From NCBI GenBank assembly GCA_964479535.1, contig CAYZMM010000004.1, positions 62,001-126,000 of the forward strand: DNA of 64,000 nt, given 5' to 3'. Below the pieces are notes generated by a model. That model had not been told where the DNA came from and made no database searches. It saw nothing but the letters and a program-made list of their open reading frames with translations. Positions 16,409 to 24,823 of this stretch are shown in pieces. A program made the position numbers and the translations under genes. Numbering within the stretch: position 1 is the stretch's first letter; the number at the start of each line of letters is the position of its first letter. The stretch comes from S015-6 sp964479535 (GTDB lineage Bacteria > Desulfobacterota > DSWW01).

Positions 16409-16981
16409 TTGAAGAACCACGACATCTTTCTCGCCGGCGTTGGCGGACAAGGCATCCTACTGGCAGGAGAGATCCTCTGCCTGGTGTTCATGGAGGCGGG
16501 GCTGGACGTGAAGAAGAGTGAAGTCCACGGCATGGCGCAACGGGGCGGGTCGGTCACCAGCCATGTCCGGTGCGGCCGCAAGGTCTTCTCCCCTCTGATT
16601 CCGAAAGGCCAGGCGGACATCCTCATGGGATTCGAGGCCCTCGAGGCCCTTCGGTGGGCCGATTTTCTGAAAGAGGACGGGGTCCTCCTGGTCAACCGGC
16701 AGAAGATCAACCCGACCACGGTCACCTCGGGCCGCATGGATTACCCGAGCCGCATCTACGATCTCCTGAAGAAGAAGCGGCCCACCACCCGGATCGTCGA
16801 CGGCCTGAAGCTCGCCCGAAAGGCGGGCGATGTTCGCACCGTGAACAGCGTGCTCGTGGGGGCCATCTCCCGGGAGCTGGACTTCCCGGAAGAGATGTGG
16901 ACGAAGGCGATCTCCCAGAGGCTTCCGGAGAAGTTCGTGCCCATGAACCTGCACGCCTTCGAACTCGGCAGGGGTCGTTGA
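16409..16981 (+). CDS. iorB: Indolepyruvate:ferredoxin oxidoreductase, beta subunit
   Basis: 190 residues from a TTG start at 16409 with AGGAG about 10 bases upstream. The sequence LAGVGGQGILLAGEIL is the gamma-type 2-oxoacid oxidoreductase domain, and EVHGMAQRGGSVTSHVR is its best conserved motif. It forms the IorAB complex with the upstream gene. An upstream in-frame ATG at 16346 would overlap iorA by 50 bases and lacks a ribosome site. Confidence 0.9.
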   Translation: MKNHDIFLAGVGGQGILLAGEILCLVFMEAGLDVKKSEVHGMAQRGGSVTSHVRCGRKVFSPLIPKGQADILMGFEALEALRWADFLKEDGVLLVNRQKINPTTVTSGRMDYPSRIYDLLKKKRPTTRIVDGLKLARKAGDVRTVNSVLVGAISRELDFPEEMWTKAISQRLPEKFVPMNLHAFELGRGR

Positions 16982-16999
16982 GGCGGGAAAGGAGCCGCG

Positions 17000-18298
17000 T
17001 TGTACTGGAACGAAGCGTGCGAATGCTGCGGCCGGGAAGACCTGGAGAGGCTTCAGCTGGAGAGGTTGCAGCGTCTGGTCGACAGGGTCTACCGGCAGGT
17101 GCCCTTCTACCGGAACAGGCTCGAGGGAGCGGGCATCGGGCCCGCGGACATCCGCAGCCTCGAGGATCTCGAGAAGATCCCCTTCACTACAAAGGCCGAC
17201 CTTCGCGACAACTATCCCTTCGGCCTCTTCGCCGTGCCCATGGATGAAATCATCCGGCTACACGCCTCGACCGGCACCACGGGAAAGCCCACGGTGGTCG
17301 GGTACACGCGAAAAGACATCGACACATGGGCAGAGGTCATGGCCCGGACGCTGGTTTCGGCGGGCGCGCACCAGGGGGACATCATCCAGGTCGCCTACGG
17401 CTACGGCCTGTTCACCGGAGGGCTGGGCGCCCATTACGGCGCCGAGAAGATCGGAGCGGCGGTCGTGCCGGTCTCGACCGGGAACACGAAGCGACAGATC
17501 ACGCTGCTCGAGGACTTCGGAACCACGGTTCTCTGCTCGACCCCCTCCTACGCGCTGTACCTGGCAGAGGCGGCGGAGGAGCGAGGCGTCTCCACGTGCG
17601 CCCTTCCGCTGCGGGTGGGCGTGTTCGGAGCCGAGCCCTGGACCGACAGTCTGCGGAAGGAGATCGAGAGGAAGCTCCACGTATCCGCCATCGACATCTA
17701 CGGCTTGAGCGAGATCATCGGCCCCGGCGTGGCGTCCGAGTGTGAGGCGAAGGACGGACTGCACATCATGGAGGATCATTTCCTGCCCGAGATCATCGAC
17801 CCGGACACGGGGGAGCCGCTGGAGGAAGGCGCGGCCGGTGAGCTCGTGATCACGACACTGACCAAGGAGGGAATCCCCCTCCTGAGGTATCGGGTGCGGG
17901 ACATCACGCGACTGACCCGGGAGCCGTGCCCCTGCGGCAGGACCACGGCCCGCATGGAGCGTGTCACCGGGCGATCGGACGACATGCTGATCATCCGGGG
18001 GGTCAACGTGTTTCCGTCCCAGATCGAGAGCGTTCTGCTGGGAATTCCGGAGGCGGCTCCGCACTACATGATCTACGTGGACCGGGAGAAGACCCTCGAC
18101 ACCCTCGAGATCCATGTGGAGGTCTCGGAGGAGATGTTCTCGGACGAGGTCAGAGAAATGGCGGGAATCGAGAAGCGGATCCGTGGGGAAGTGGAAAGCA
18201 TCCTGGGGATCGGCGTGAAGATCAAGCTCGTGGAGCCCAGATCGATCACCCGGAGCGAGGGCAAGGCGGTACGCGTGATCGATCGAAGAAGGACGTAG
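17000..18298 (+). CDS. paaK: Phenylacetate-CoA ligase family (AMP-forming aryl-CoA ligase)
   Basis: 432 residues from TTG 17000, with AAAGGAG directly upstream. The nucleotide loop is LHASTGTTGKPTVVGYT; further family motifs are DIYGLSEIIGPGVASEC and DRSDD-type GRSDDMLIIRGVNVFPSQIE. It joins aryl acetates to CoA with ATP, or works in reverse to conserve energy from the aryl-acetyl-CoA made by IorAB. The gene order iorA-iorB-paaK is common in anaerobes. Symbol given for the family; true substrate may be indoleacetate or another aryl acid. Confidence 0.85.
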   Translation: MYWNEACECCGREDLERLQLERLQRLVDRVYRQVPFYRNRLEGAGIGPADIRSLEDLEKIPFTTKADLRDNYPFGLFAVPMDEIIRLHASTGTTGKPTVVGYTRKDIDTWAEVMARTLVSAGAHQGDIIQVAYGYGLFTGGLGAHYGAEKIGAAVVPVSTGNTKRQITLLEDFGTTVLCSTPSYALYLAEAAEERGVSTCALPLRVGVFGAEPWTDSLRKEIERKLHVSAIDIYGLSEIIGPGVASECEAKDGLHIMEDHFLPEIIDPDTGEPLEEGAAGELVITTLTKEGIPLLRYRVRDITRLTREPCPCGRTTARMERVTGRSDDMLIIRGVNVFPSQIESVLLGIPEAAPHYMIYVDREKTLDTLEIHVEVSEEMFSDEVREMAGIEKRIRGEVESILGIGVKIKLVEPRSITRSEGKAVRVIDRRRT

Positions 18299-18333
18299 GA
18301 TTCAGGTGGCGGCCGGCAAGCATCCTCGAGTGA

Positions 18334-18373
18334 GGGACCTTGCGAGGAGGCGCAGCCGACGCGGCAATCCCCC
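18334..18373. repeat. Dispersed intergenic repeat, copy D (inverted)
   Basis: Its reverse complement reads GGGGATTGCCGCGTCGGCTG then CGCCTCCTCGCAAGGTCCC, nearly identical to copy C (13021) but in opposite orientation. It lies between the CoA ligase and the ACT gene. Confidence 0.6.
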
Positions 18374-18398
18374 GCATCCTACACGGAGGAGATGTGGC

Positions 18399-18830
18399 AT
18401 GGTTGTGAAGCAGGTTTCCGTTTTTCTGGAGAATCGGGCGGGACGGCTGGCCGAGGTGACCGGGATTCTCGCCGATCAGAACATCAACATCCGGGCCCTC
18501 TCCCTTGCCGACTCGGTGGACTTCGGGATCCTGCGCCTGATCGTGGACGATGTGGAACGGGCCAAGTCGATCCTGAAGGAGGAAGGGCTGACCGTCCGGG
18601 AGACGGATGTGGTTGCGGTGGAGGTCCCGGACAAGCCGGGCGGGCTTGCCCACCTTCTCCAGCTGCTCCGGGGGGAGAAGCTCAACGTAGAGTACATGTA
18701 TGCCTTCGTAAAGGCCCCTTCCGAAAGCGCGGTCATGATCTTCCGCTTCCACGACCTGCCGAAAGCCCTGCAGGTCCTCCAGCGCAAGGAGATTCGGACC
18801 CTCCCGGGGGACCAGCTGTACAATATGTGA
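18399..18830 (+). CDS. Tandem ACT-domain protein
   Basis: 143 residues from the ATG at 18399 with GGAGGAGA upstream. Two ACT domains: residues 1-70 (QVSVFLENRAGRLAEVTGIL) and 72-143 (AVEVPDKPGGLAHLLQLL). ACT domains bind amino acids; stand-alone tandem proteins of this kind are often encoded beside iorAB/paaK and are thought to sense branched or aromatic amino acids. It probably regulates or monitors this pathway (inference). A repeat unit separates it from paaK, so it may be transcribed with it or on its own. Confidence 0.85.
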   Translation: MVVKQVSVFLENRAGRLAEVTGILADQNINIRALSLADSVDFGILRLIVDDVERAKSILKEEGLTVRETDVVAVEVPDKPGGLAHLLQLLRGEKLNVEYMYAFVKAPSESAVMIFRFHDLPKALQVLQRKEIRTLPGDQLYNM

Positions 18831-18913
18831 GAAGGGTCGGGGATCAGGGCTCAGGGGTCAGGCCCCGCCGCGCAAAGCCGGCTGAGAGAAACTCGAGGGT
18901 CGATGGAGACCCG

Positions 18914-20128
18914 TCACCGCCGACCGAACCTTTCCCGGTAGGCTTTCTCGAGCTTCTCGCCCGCCCCAGCGAGGACCTCGTCGGTCTTGCAGAAGCAGAA
19001 CCGAACCAGGTTGCGCGCCAGTCCTTTGTGCGCTTCCGAATAGAAAGCGCTGGGGGGTATGGCCCCGACGCCCACCTCCACGGTGAGGGTTCGGCAGAGG
19101 TCCACGTCGTCTTCAAAGCCCCAGGAAGAACAATCCGCCAGGATGAAGTAGGTTCCCTCCGGCACGTAAGGACGAAAACCGCTGCGTTCCAGGGCCTGCA
19201 CCAGGAAATCCCGCTTCTTCTGGTACATGGCCCGAAGCCCTGAATAGTAGTCCCGCGGGCCCGCCTCCTCGAGGGCACGGGCCACAGCCTCCTGGAGGGG
19301 CGTGGTGACTGCGTAGGGAACCCACTGGTGCACCTTGCGAAGGGCGTCCGAGAGGGCGGTCGATGCCACGGCCCAACCGATCTTCCAGCCCGTGACCGAG
19401 AACGTCTTGCCGGCGCTGCCCAGGGTGACCGTCCGATCCCACATGCCCGGCAGGGAGGCGATGCGAACGTGCTCGAGCCCGTCGAAGACCATGCGGTCGT
19501 AGACCTCGTCGCTCACGACGAGCGCATCGTGACGAATGCTCAGCTCCGCGATCTGCTCGAGCTCCGCACGCGAGAAGACCTTGCCGGTCGGGTTCTGCGG
19601 AGAGTTGAGGAATACGAGCTTGGTCCGGTCCGTAAATGCCCGCTCCATCTCCGCCGGATCGAACACCCACTTCCCGCCCGGGTCCGGTCTGAGGGGAACG
19701 TGCACACAGCTCGCCCCGCAGAGGGCGCTGTCCGCGGGGTAGGCGTCGTAGAAGGGCTCGATCAGCACGACCTCGTCTCCCGGCTCCAGAAACGCCTGGG
19801 CAGCGATGAACAGCCCTTCGGTGGCCCCTGTCGTGACCGTGATCTCGGAGAGCGGGGCCAGGTCCCTGGCGAACTCCGGGGACAGCTCTCTCGCCAGGAC
19901 CTCGACCAGGTGCAGCGTCCCGGCGCTCCGGGCGTACTGGTTCTGATCCTCGTCGATGGCCCTTTTGGCAGCCTCTTTCAGGAAACCGGGGCACGGAAAA
20001 TCCGGGAACCCCTGGCCCAGGTTGACCGCCCCGTGGGCCACGGCGAGTTCGGTCATCTCGGCAAAGATCGTGGTCCCGAACCCCCGGATCCTCCCGGCCC
20101 AGTGTCTGCTTGCATCGTCTTCCGTCAT
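18914..20128 (-). CDS. Class I/II pyridoxal-phosphate aminotransferase (kynurenine/methionine-type)
   Basis: 404 residues from the ATG at 20128. The start (FAEMTELAVAHGAVNLGQGF) and FPDF are typical of the kynurenine/glutamine transaminase K and YbdL group. The cofactor lysine is K241 in GSAGKTFSVTGWKIGW; NSPQNPTGKVFS and the C-terminal NLVRFCFCK complete the fold type I signature. It would supply the 2-oxoacids used by the neighbouring IorAB, so a role in aromatic or methionine catabolism is plausible. It converges with the ACT gene. Confidence 0.85.
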   Translation of the reverse strand: MTEDDASRHWAGRIRGFGTTIFAEMTELAVAHGAVNLGQGFPDFPCPGFLKEAAKRAIDEDQNQYARSAGTLHLVEVLARELSPEFARDLAPLSEITVTTGATEGLFIAAQAFLEPGDEVVLIEPFYDAYPADSALCGASCVHVPLRPDPGGKWVFDPAEMERAFTDRTKLVFLNSPQNPTGKVFSRAELEQIAELSIRHDALVVSDEVYDRMVFDGLEHVRIASLPGMWDRTVTLGSAGKTFSVTGWKIGWAVASTALSDALRKVHQWVPYAVTTPLQEAVARALEEAGPRDYYSGLRAMYQKKRDFLVQALERSGFRPYVPEGTYFILADCSSWGFEDDVDLCRTLTVEVGVGAIPPSAFYSEAHKGLARNLVRFCFCKTDEVLAGAGEKLEKAYRERFGRR

Positions 20129-20224
20129 TTCCCGGCCTCTCCCCCGGTCCTCTCGGGTCACGAGACGGAGATCCTAGCAGACTCGGGCGACTTGCCACAA
20201 ATCTGAGCCTTGGGTTAATCTAAT

Positions 20225-20249
20225 CGTTTCATTCGATCGATAAGAAACG
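20225..20249. promoter_or_regulatory. Inverted repeat before the small ferritin-like gene
   Basis: CGTTTC (20225-20230) and GAAACG (20244-20249) are perfect inverted arms around 13 bases, ending about 22 bases before the ATG at 20272. It could be an operator or a leader hairpin. No known regulator consensus recognised. Confidence 0.35.
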
Positions 20250-20271
20250 GTGAGGAAGGGGAGAGACGAGA

Positions 20272-20475
20272 ATGAGCACAGCCAAGGATTTCCGTGGCCT
20301 CATCCAGTTCGCCATCTGTGAAGAGAAGAAGGCGCAGGAGATGTACAGAGAGCTGGCCGAACAGGCCGGCGACGACTACGCAAAGGCCATTCTGGAAGGA
20401 CTCCGGGAACAGGAGTTCAAGCACGAGGAGAAGCTCCAGGCCCTCCTCGACTCGATTGACCCATCCAGGGCCTGA
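20272..20475 (+). CDS. Two-helix ferritin-like (rubrerythrin-type) small protein
   Basis: 67 residues with GGAAGGGGAGAG upstream. ICEEKKAQEMYRELAEQAG resembles the first helix of rubrerythrin-type iron domains, and EQEFKHEEKLQALL carries the E-x2-H metal motif of the second. Only one half of the four-helix bundle is present, so a working diiron site would need a dimer, as in other half-ferritins. The stop is clear and there is no remnant of the second half before phoU, so it looks like a short protein rather than a truncation. Likely role: iron or oxidative stress. Confidence 0.65.
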   Translation: MSTAKDFRGLIQFAICEEKKAQEMYRELAEQAGDDYAKAILEGLREQEFKHEEKLQALLDSIDPSRA

Positions 20476-20550
20476 CCCGACCCCTGTGAGGGTTCCGGTC
20501 CGGCCCTGCCGTGTGGATGAATCTTTGGTTCAGGAGACCCGAACGGGATC

Positions 20551-21198
20551 ATGCCGAACACAGAAGACCGCCGCGACCCCTGTGAACGAGTGAAGAGGGC
20601 CATGCAAGCTGTCGGCAGCGACCTGCGTGAATCGATGAAGCAGATCCTCGAGGCCCTGGAACAGCGGAACGGAGCCGAGGCCGGGGAGATCCCCACCCGG
20701 CTCGAGGACGTTCGTGAAAAGGAGGACACGCTGAAGGAGCTCTGCCTTCAGATCCTCGGGGAAGCGAGTGGAAGCACCCCCGAACTCCGATGGACGGGCT
20801 GCGCACACAACATCCTGACCCTGATGTCCAAGGTCTCCAGGGAGATCGGAATCCTTGTTCAACAGATAGGCAGGATCCACCAGGGGCCTGAACTGCCGAT
20901 CGGTGAAGACCTGCCCGACATGGCCAGACTGGCCGCCTGGATGCTCGACCAGAGCATCCGGACCGCCCTCGACCCCGACGCAGAGAGCGCACGCAGGGTG
21001 ATGGAGGAGGACTCTTCCCTGGACCAGCGCAAGGAGGATTTCGCAAGGCGCGCGATCCTTCTCGTCAACGAGTATCCGGAGAGCTCGCAGCCCGTGGTTC
21101 CCTACGTCCTCGTATCCCGCCACCTGGAGAGAATCGGGGACCACGCCAGCCACATCGCCGAAGAGGTAGCGTACTACCTCGAGGACGCCGCTGCATAG
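20551..21198 (+). CDS. PhoU-domain protein
   Basis: 215 all-helical residues, the usual PhoU size. The C-terminal signature VSRHLERIGDHASHIAEEVAYY contains the metal-binding E/D motif of PhoU. The N-terminal repeat of this motif is degenerate (TGCAHNILTLMSKVSREIG). PhoU adjusts phosphate transport and PhoR signalling, but no pst or pho genes are nearby. It follows the ferritin-like gene by 75 bases and may share its transcript. Confidence 0.82.
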   Translation: MPNTEDRRDPCERVKRAMQAVGSDLRESMKQILEALEQRNGAEAGEIPTRLEDVREKEDTLKELCLQILGEASGSTPELRWTGCAHNILTLMSKVSREIGILVQQIGRIHQGPELPIGEDLPDMARLAAWMLDQSIRTALDPDAESARRVMEEDSSLDQRKEDFARRAILLVNEYPESSQPVVPYVLVSRHLERIGDHASHIAEEVAYYLEDAAA

Positions 21199-21235
21199 AG
21201 AAAAGAAGGAAACAACGTCCCCTGTTCGAGCCGAG

Positions 21236-21925
21236 TCATGCGAGCAGGGCCTGGAGGGCGTCGGCTGCGAGGGAGACGGCGATGCCGATCATGAGCATGC
21301 CGGAGAGCAGATCCGAGGTCTGCCGGTAGCGGCGGACGAATCCGGAGGCGCCCGTGCCGAGCAGGAACAGGCCGGGCACGGTTCCCAGGCCGAAACAGAG
21401 AAGCAGAAGGCCCCCCTCGAGGAACCCGCCGCAGGCCAGTGCCCGGGCAAAGCCTGCATAGGAAAGCCCGCAGGGCAGAAGCCCCATCATCAGGCCGAAC
21501 AGGAAGACCGATGTCGGATTCCCCCTTCCGGTGACGCCGTCCCTCACCCGGCGGAAGCCGGGAATCCTGGACGGAGACGCAACGGCCATCTGGTCCGGCT
21601 CTACGAGAATTCCAAGGCGAAAGAGCCCGAGGAAGAGAAGCAGGGCCGAGGCCACCAGGGAGAAGGCGACCTGGACCCGCGCGATCCAGATCATGGGATC
21701 CCCCCCGGCCAACCCGGCCAGTGCGGACAGCACCACGCCCGCCCCCCCCATGACCGCGCCCACGGCCGCGTACGTCGTGATCCGGCCCAGATGGTAGAAG
21801 ACGTGCGCCGAGATCCTGCCGGCCTGCGCGGGAATCGCCAGCACAAGGGGCCCGCACATCCCGATGCAGTGGCCGGTGCCCAGAAACCCGAGAAGGAAGA
21901 GGGCATAGAGATCGGCTTCGCTCAT
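21236..21925 (-). CDS. Sulfite exporter TauE/SafE-type (cytochrome biogenesis-like) membrane protein
   Basis: 229 residues with six or so membrane segments. The N-terminal GFLGTGHCIGMCGPLVLAI and the repeat GLLPCGLSYAGFARAL contain the small cysteine motifs of the SafE / DsbD-transmembrane (UreH-like) family found beside copper and cytochrome oxidase assembly genes. The start at 21925 has GGAAG a few bases upstream. It is divergent from the NosL operon, which also suggests copper or cytochrome handling. Transported species unknown. Confidence 0.78.
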   Translation of the reverse strand: MSEADLYALFLLGFLGTGHCIGMCGPLVLAIPAQAGRISAHVFYHLGRITTYAAVGAVMGGAGVVLSALAGLAGGDPMIWIARVQVAFSLVASALLLFLGLFRLGILVEPDQMAVASPSRIPGFRRVRDGVTGRGNPTSVFLFGLMMGLLPCGLSYAGFARALACGGFLEGGLLLLCFGLGTVPGLFLLGTGASGFVRRYRQTSDLLSGMLMIGIAVSLAADALQALLA

Positions 21926-22064
21926 GGGCTTCCAGCATACCCGCGATCTTTCGGTTTTCACAAGCCCTTCGATCCGGTATGATGTCGACCGCACGGCATG
22001 AATTCCTCCCGGTATCCGCTGCCGCCGCTTTCCGCGCTCAACCCGATTCGATGAAAGGAAGCCT

Positions 22065-22640
22065 ATGCCGATTCGTTCCCCTCGTTCCCGCATCCTTCCC
22101 GTGATCTTCCTGTTGATTCTGTTCCCCGCCGGATGCCAGAAGACCGAAAGGGCCGACAAGATCGATCCCGGAAGGGGCCCAACCCCCGCCCTGCGGGGGA
22201 TCGATGCAGAAGGCACACTTCAGGTGAGCGAGGGCGACCGTTGCCCTGTGTGCGCCATGCAGGTGAAGAACCACCCGAAGTTCGCTTGCGGCATCGAACT
22301 GAGCCACGGCCGGACCTTCTACTTCTGCGGCACCGGCTGCATGATCCGGTCCTGGCTCCATCCGGAGCACTTCCTGGGCGTCGAGAAGAGCGCTCTCCGC
22401 CGCTGTGTGGTCCAGGACTATTTTGACGGACGGCACGTGGACGGCCTCGCGGTGACGTGGGTGGCCGGCTCCGACGTGGTCGGACCGATGGGGCCGGCCC
22501 TCGTCCCGGTGAAGGACCCGAGCGCGCTCGAGGCCTTCCTGAAGCGCCACGGCGGCAAGACCACCTTCCGCCTGGCAGATCTGGACGACCGGAAATGGGA
22601 AGAGATCACAGGCAGGAAGGCGGTCCCCCGGGACCCGTGA
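22065..22640 (+). CDS. NosL-family lipoprotein
   Basis: 191 residues. A lipoprotein signal (LLILFPAGC) gives membrane anchoring. The NosL core is DRCPVCAMQVKNHPKFACGI and FYFCGTGCMIRSWLHPEHFLG, with Cys/Met residues suited to copper(I). NosL delivers copper to nitrous oxide reductase in denitrifiers, but homologues occur without nosZ; none is visible here. It heads a five-gene set whose members overlap by 4 bases. Confidence 0.85.
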   Translation: MPIRSPRSRILPVIFLLILFPAGCQKTERADKIDPGRGPTPALRGIDAEGTLQVSEGDRCPVCAMQVKNHPKFACGIELSHGRTFYFCGTGCMIRSWLHPEHFLGVEKSALRRCVVQDYFDGRHVDGLAVTWVAGSDVVGPMGPALVPVKDPSALEAFLKRHGGKTTFRLADLDDRKWEEITGRKAVPRDP

Positions 22641-22650
22641 CGGAAGAAAG

Positions 22651-22983
22651 ATGAGCCACAGAAAGCACCCCGACGATCGACTGGGGCTCGCCAGGAACCT
22701 GCTGCTCGCCTCCTGGCTCGCAACGGCCTCGGCGCTGGGCCTCATGGTTCTCGACGCCTCCCTGCGATCTTCCCCCGGGGAGGCGCCGCTGCACGGGCTG
22801 GCCGAAGGCCTGTCGCTTTCGAACCTGTCGGTCGTGCCGGCCGGCCGGCCCCTTCGGCATCCGGAGACCCTTCACCCTGCAATCGATCTTCGCTTCTCTC
22901 CCCTGCTGCCGAAGGCAGACACCGCCCCGGCCGGCCTGCTGCTTCGCCGAGCCGGTTCGCCGGCGCACGGGTACGCCCCATGA
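22651..22983 (+). CDS. Hypothetical single-span membrane protein of the NosL operon
   Basis: 110 residues, no family recognised. One membrane span at about 14-35 (RNLLLASWLATASALGLMVL) is followed by a likely periplasmic tail rich in Pro, Leu and Arg with no conserved cysteines. GGAAGAAAG precedes the ATG, it starts 10 bases after NosL and its stop overlaps the permease start. Its place suggests an accessory role with the ABC exporter. Confidence 0.6.
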   Translation: MSHRKHPDDRLGLARNLLLASWLATASALGLMVLDASLRSSPGEAPLHGLAEGLSLSNLSVVPAGRPLRHPETLHPAIDLRFSPLLPKADTAPAGLLLRRAGSPAHGYAP

Positions 22984-24140
22984 GGAAGCCCTTTCCTTCC
23001 ACCATGCTCGTCTGGTCGGTTCGGGAAGCGATGCGCCGACCCGGAGAAACCCTGCTGCTGGCCGCGGCCCTGTTCGCCCTCGTCGCATGGATCGGTACGG
23101 TTCTTCTGCTGACCCACGCCCTGGAGAACACCGCAGCCTCCATCCTTGCGAAGGGCCCTTCCCTGGTGGTGCGGCGCATCTCCCCGGGTGGGTGGGCTCC
23201 CATCCCTGCGAGAACGTCGGCCGACATCGCCCGGGCCCTTCCCGGCGTCACGCACGCCAGGCCCAGGATCTGGGGCCTCGTCGCGAGCCCGAGCGGTCCC
23301 TTGACCGTTGTGGCGGCGGACGAGGAGACGCGGATGGGGGGAGAGGCTGCCGCCGTCTCGGCCCCGGCAAGAGGCGAAGCGGTTCTGGGTCCCGGCGCAG
23401 CCCCGGAAACGAACGGACCGTCCTTGACCCTTCGAGGCGCGCGGACCATGACGTTCAAGGTGGCGGGCAGGCTCCCGCCCGCATCCGGCCTCCTGGCACA
23501 CGATATCGTCGTCCTCTGTGCGGAAGACGCCCGCCGACTGCTCGGCCTTCCCGAGGGTCACGCAAGCGACCTGGCCCTTCGCGTGTTCCACGAAGAGGAA
23601 GAAGAGGCGATCCTGCCCGATCTTTCCACGGCCTTCCCCTGGCCGGTCCGGATCGCCACCCGCTCGGAGACGGTCGGCCTGTACGCAGGGGGGACCGCGC
23701 GCAGGGGAGGAATCGCCCTGGTGCTCACGGTCCCGGCGATCCTGGCCGCTGTGCTCCTCGTAGCCGGGTCGGCCCGGGACCGCATCGGCCGGCAGCGGGA
23801 GGTGGGGCTGCTCAAGGCCATGGGCTGGACCACCGGGGACCTGGTCCGCCTGCATCTGCTTCGTTCGGCAGCGGTGGGACTTCCCGCAACGGCCCTCGGA
23901 ATGCTCTTCGCCTATGGGCTCGTCCTCTGGCCCGGCGTGCGCTGGCCCGGGGCCCTTCTCTTCGGATGGCAGGGACCGGCCCCGCTCCTGATCCTGACCC
24001 CGGCGGGCGCGTTCCTGACCCTGCTCGAGGTCGGGGCCCTGGTCTTCGTTCCGTGGCTGGCGGCGAACCTCTGGGCCGCCGCAAAAGGGGCATCCGCAGA
24101 TCCCCAGGACCTGATCCAGGGAGGCGAGTTGCTCGCATGA
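22980..24140 (+). CDS. ABC transporter permease, FtsX/MacB type
   Basis: 386 residues. An N-terminal span (about 20-45) is followed by a ~190-residue periplasmic domain, then three C-terminal spans beginning at IALVLTVPAILAAVLLV. The cytoplasmic loop DRIGRQREVGLLKAMGWTTGDL is the characteristic FtsX/LolC coupling motif. This class moves lipoproteins, peptides or large molecules out of the inner membrane rather than importing solutes. Overlaps both neighbours by 4 bases. Confidence 0.85.
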   Translation: MRKPFPSTMLVWSVREAMRRPGETLLLAAALFALVAWIGTVLLLTHALENTAASILAKGPSLVVRRISPGGWAPIPARTSADIARALPGVTHARPRIWGLVASPSGPLTVVAADEETRMGGEAAAVSAPARGEAVLGPGAAPETNGPSLTLRGARTMTFKVAGRLPPASGLLAHDIVVLCAEDARRLLGLPEGHASDLALRVFHEEEEEAILPDLSTAFPWPVRIATRSETVGLYAGGTARRGGIALVLTVPAILAAVLLVAGSARDRIGRQREVGLLKAMGWTTGDLVRLHLLRSAAVGLPATALGMLFAYGLVLWPGVRWPGALLFGWQGPAPLLILTPAGAFLTLLEVGALVFVPWLAANLWAAAKGASADPQDLIQGGELLA

Positions 24141-24823
24141 AGGATGCCGGAATCGAATGCCGCGAGGTCACCTTTGCGCCCCGGGACCGGCCCGAGGGCA
24201 ACCGGCCGATCCTGGACGGGGTGAATGCGAAGTTCGAACCGGCCCGGCCCGCCCTGATCACGGGCCCCATGGGGGCAGGCAAGACCACCCTGCTCCACGT
24301 CCTTGCCGGCCTGCTGAGACCCACCCGGGGCGAGGTGCTCGCAGGGGGCCGGCCCGTCTCCCGCTGGACGGCCGCCCACCGCGATCTGTGGCGACGGGAA
24401 GTGGGGATCGTGTTTCAGGCCTCCAGCCTGTGGCCGGAGCTGACGGCCCTCGAGAACGTCCTCCTGCCCGTGATCCCCCGGGGCCGACGAACGGCAGCGA
24501 TCCGTGCACAGGCCCTCGAGGCCCTGAAGGCGGTCGGGGTTTCCGACCTGGCCGGCCGGAGCGCACGCCTGCTTTCGGGAGGAGAGCGTCAGCGGGTGGC
24601 CGTTGCAAGAGCCCTTGTCTCGCGGCCCGCCTTTCTCTTCGTCGATGAACCCACGGCGCATCAGGACGACCACGGTGTCCGCCACGTTCTCGACGCGGTC
24701 TCCTCCGCCACCGCACGCGGCGCTCTGCTGGTGGTCGCTTCCCACGATCCCCGGGTGGCGGAAGACCACCGGCTCACGGATCGCTGGCACTTGAAGGCCG
24801 GACGGCTGGAGCGGATCCGATGA
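24137..24823 (+). CDS. ABC transporter ATP-binding protein (LolD/MacB type)
   Basis: 228 residues. Walker A GPMGAGKTTLL, signature LLSGGERQRVAVARAL, Walker B FLFVDEPTAHQDD and the switch His in VVASHDPRVAEDH are present. It partners the FtsX-type permease immediately upstream. The acidic residue after Walker B is intact, so it should hydrolyse ATP. Confidence 0.9.
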   Translation: MKDAGIECREVTFAPRDRPEGNRPILDGVNAKFEPARPALITGPMGAGKTTLLHVLAGLLRPTRGEVLAGGRPVSRWTAAHRDLWRREVGIVFQASSLWPELTALENVLLPVIPRGRRTAAIRAQALEALKAVGVSDLAGRSARLLSGGERQRVAVARALVSRPAFLFVDEPTAHQDDHGVRHVLDAVSSATARGALLVVASHDPRVAEDHRLTDRWHLKAGRLERIR

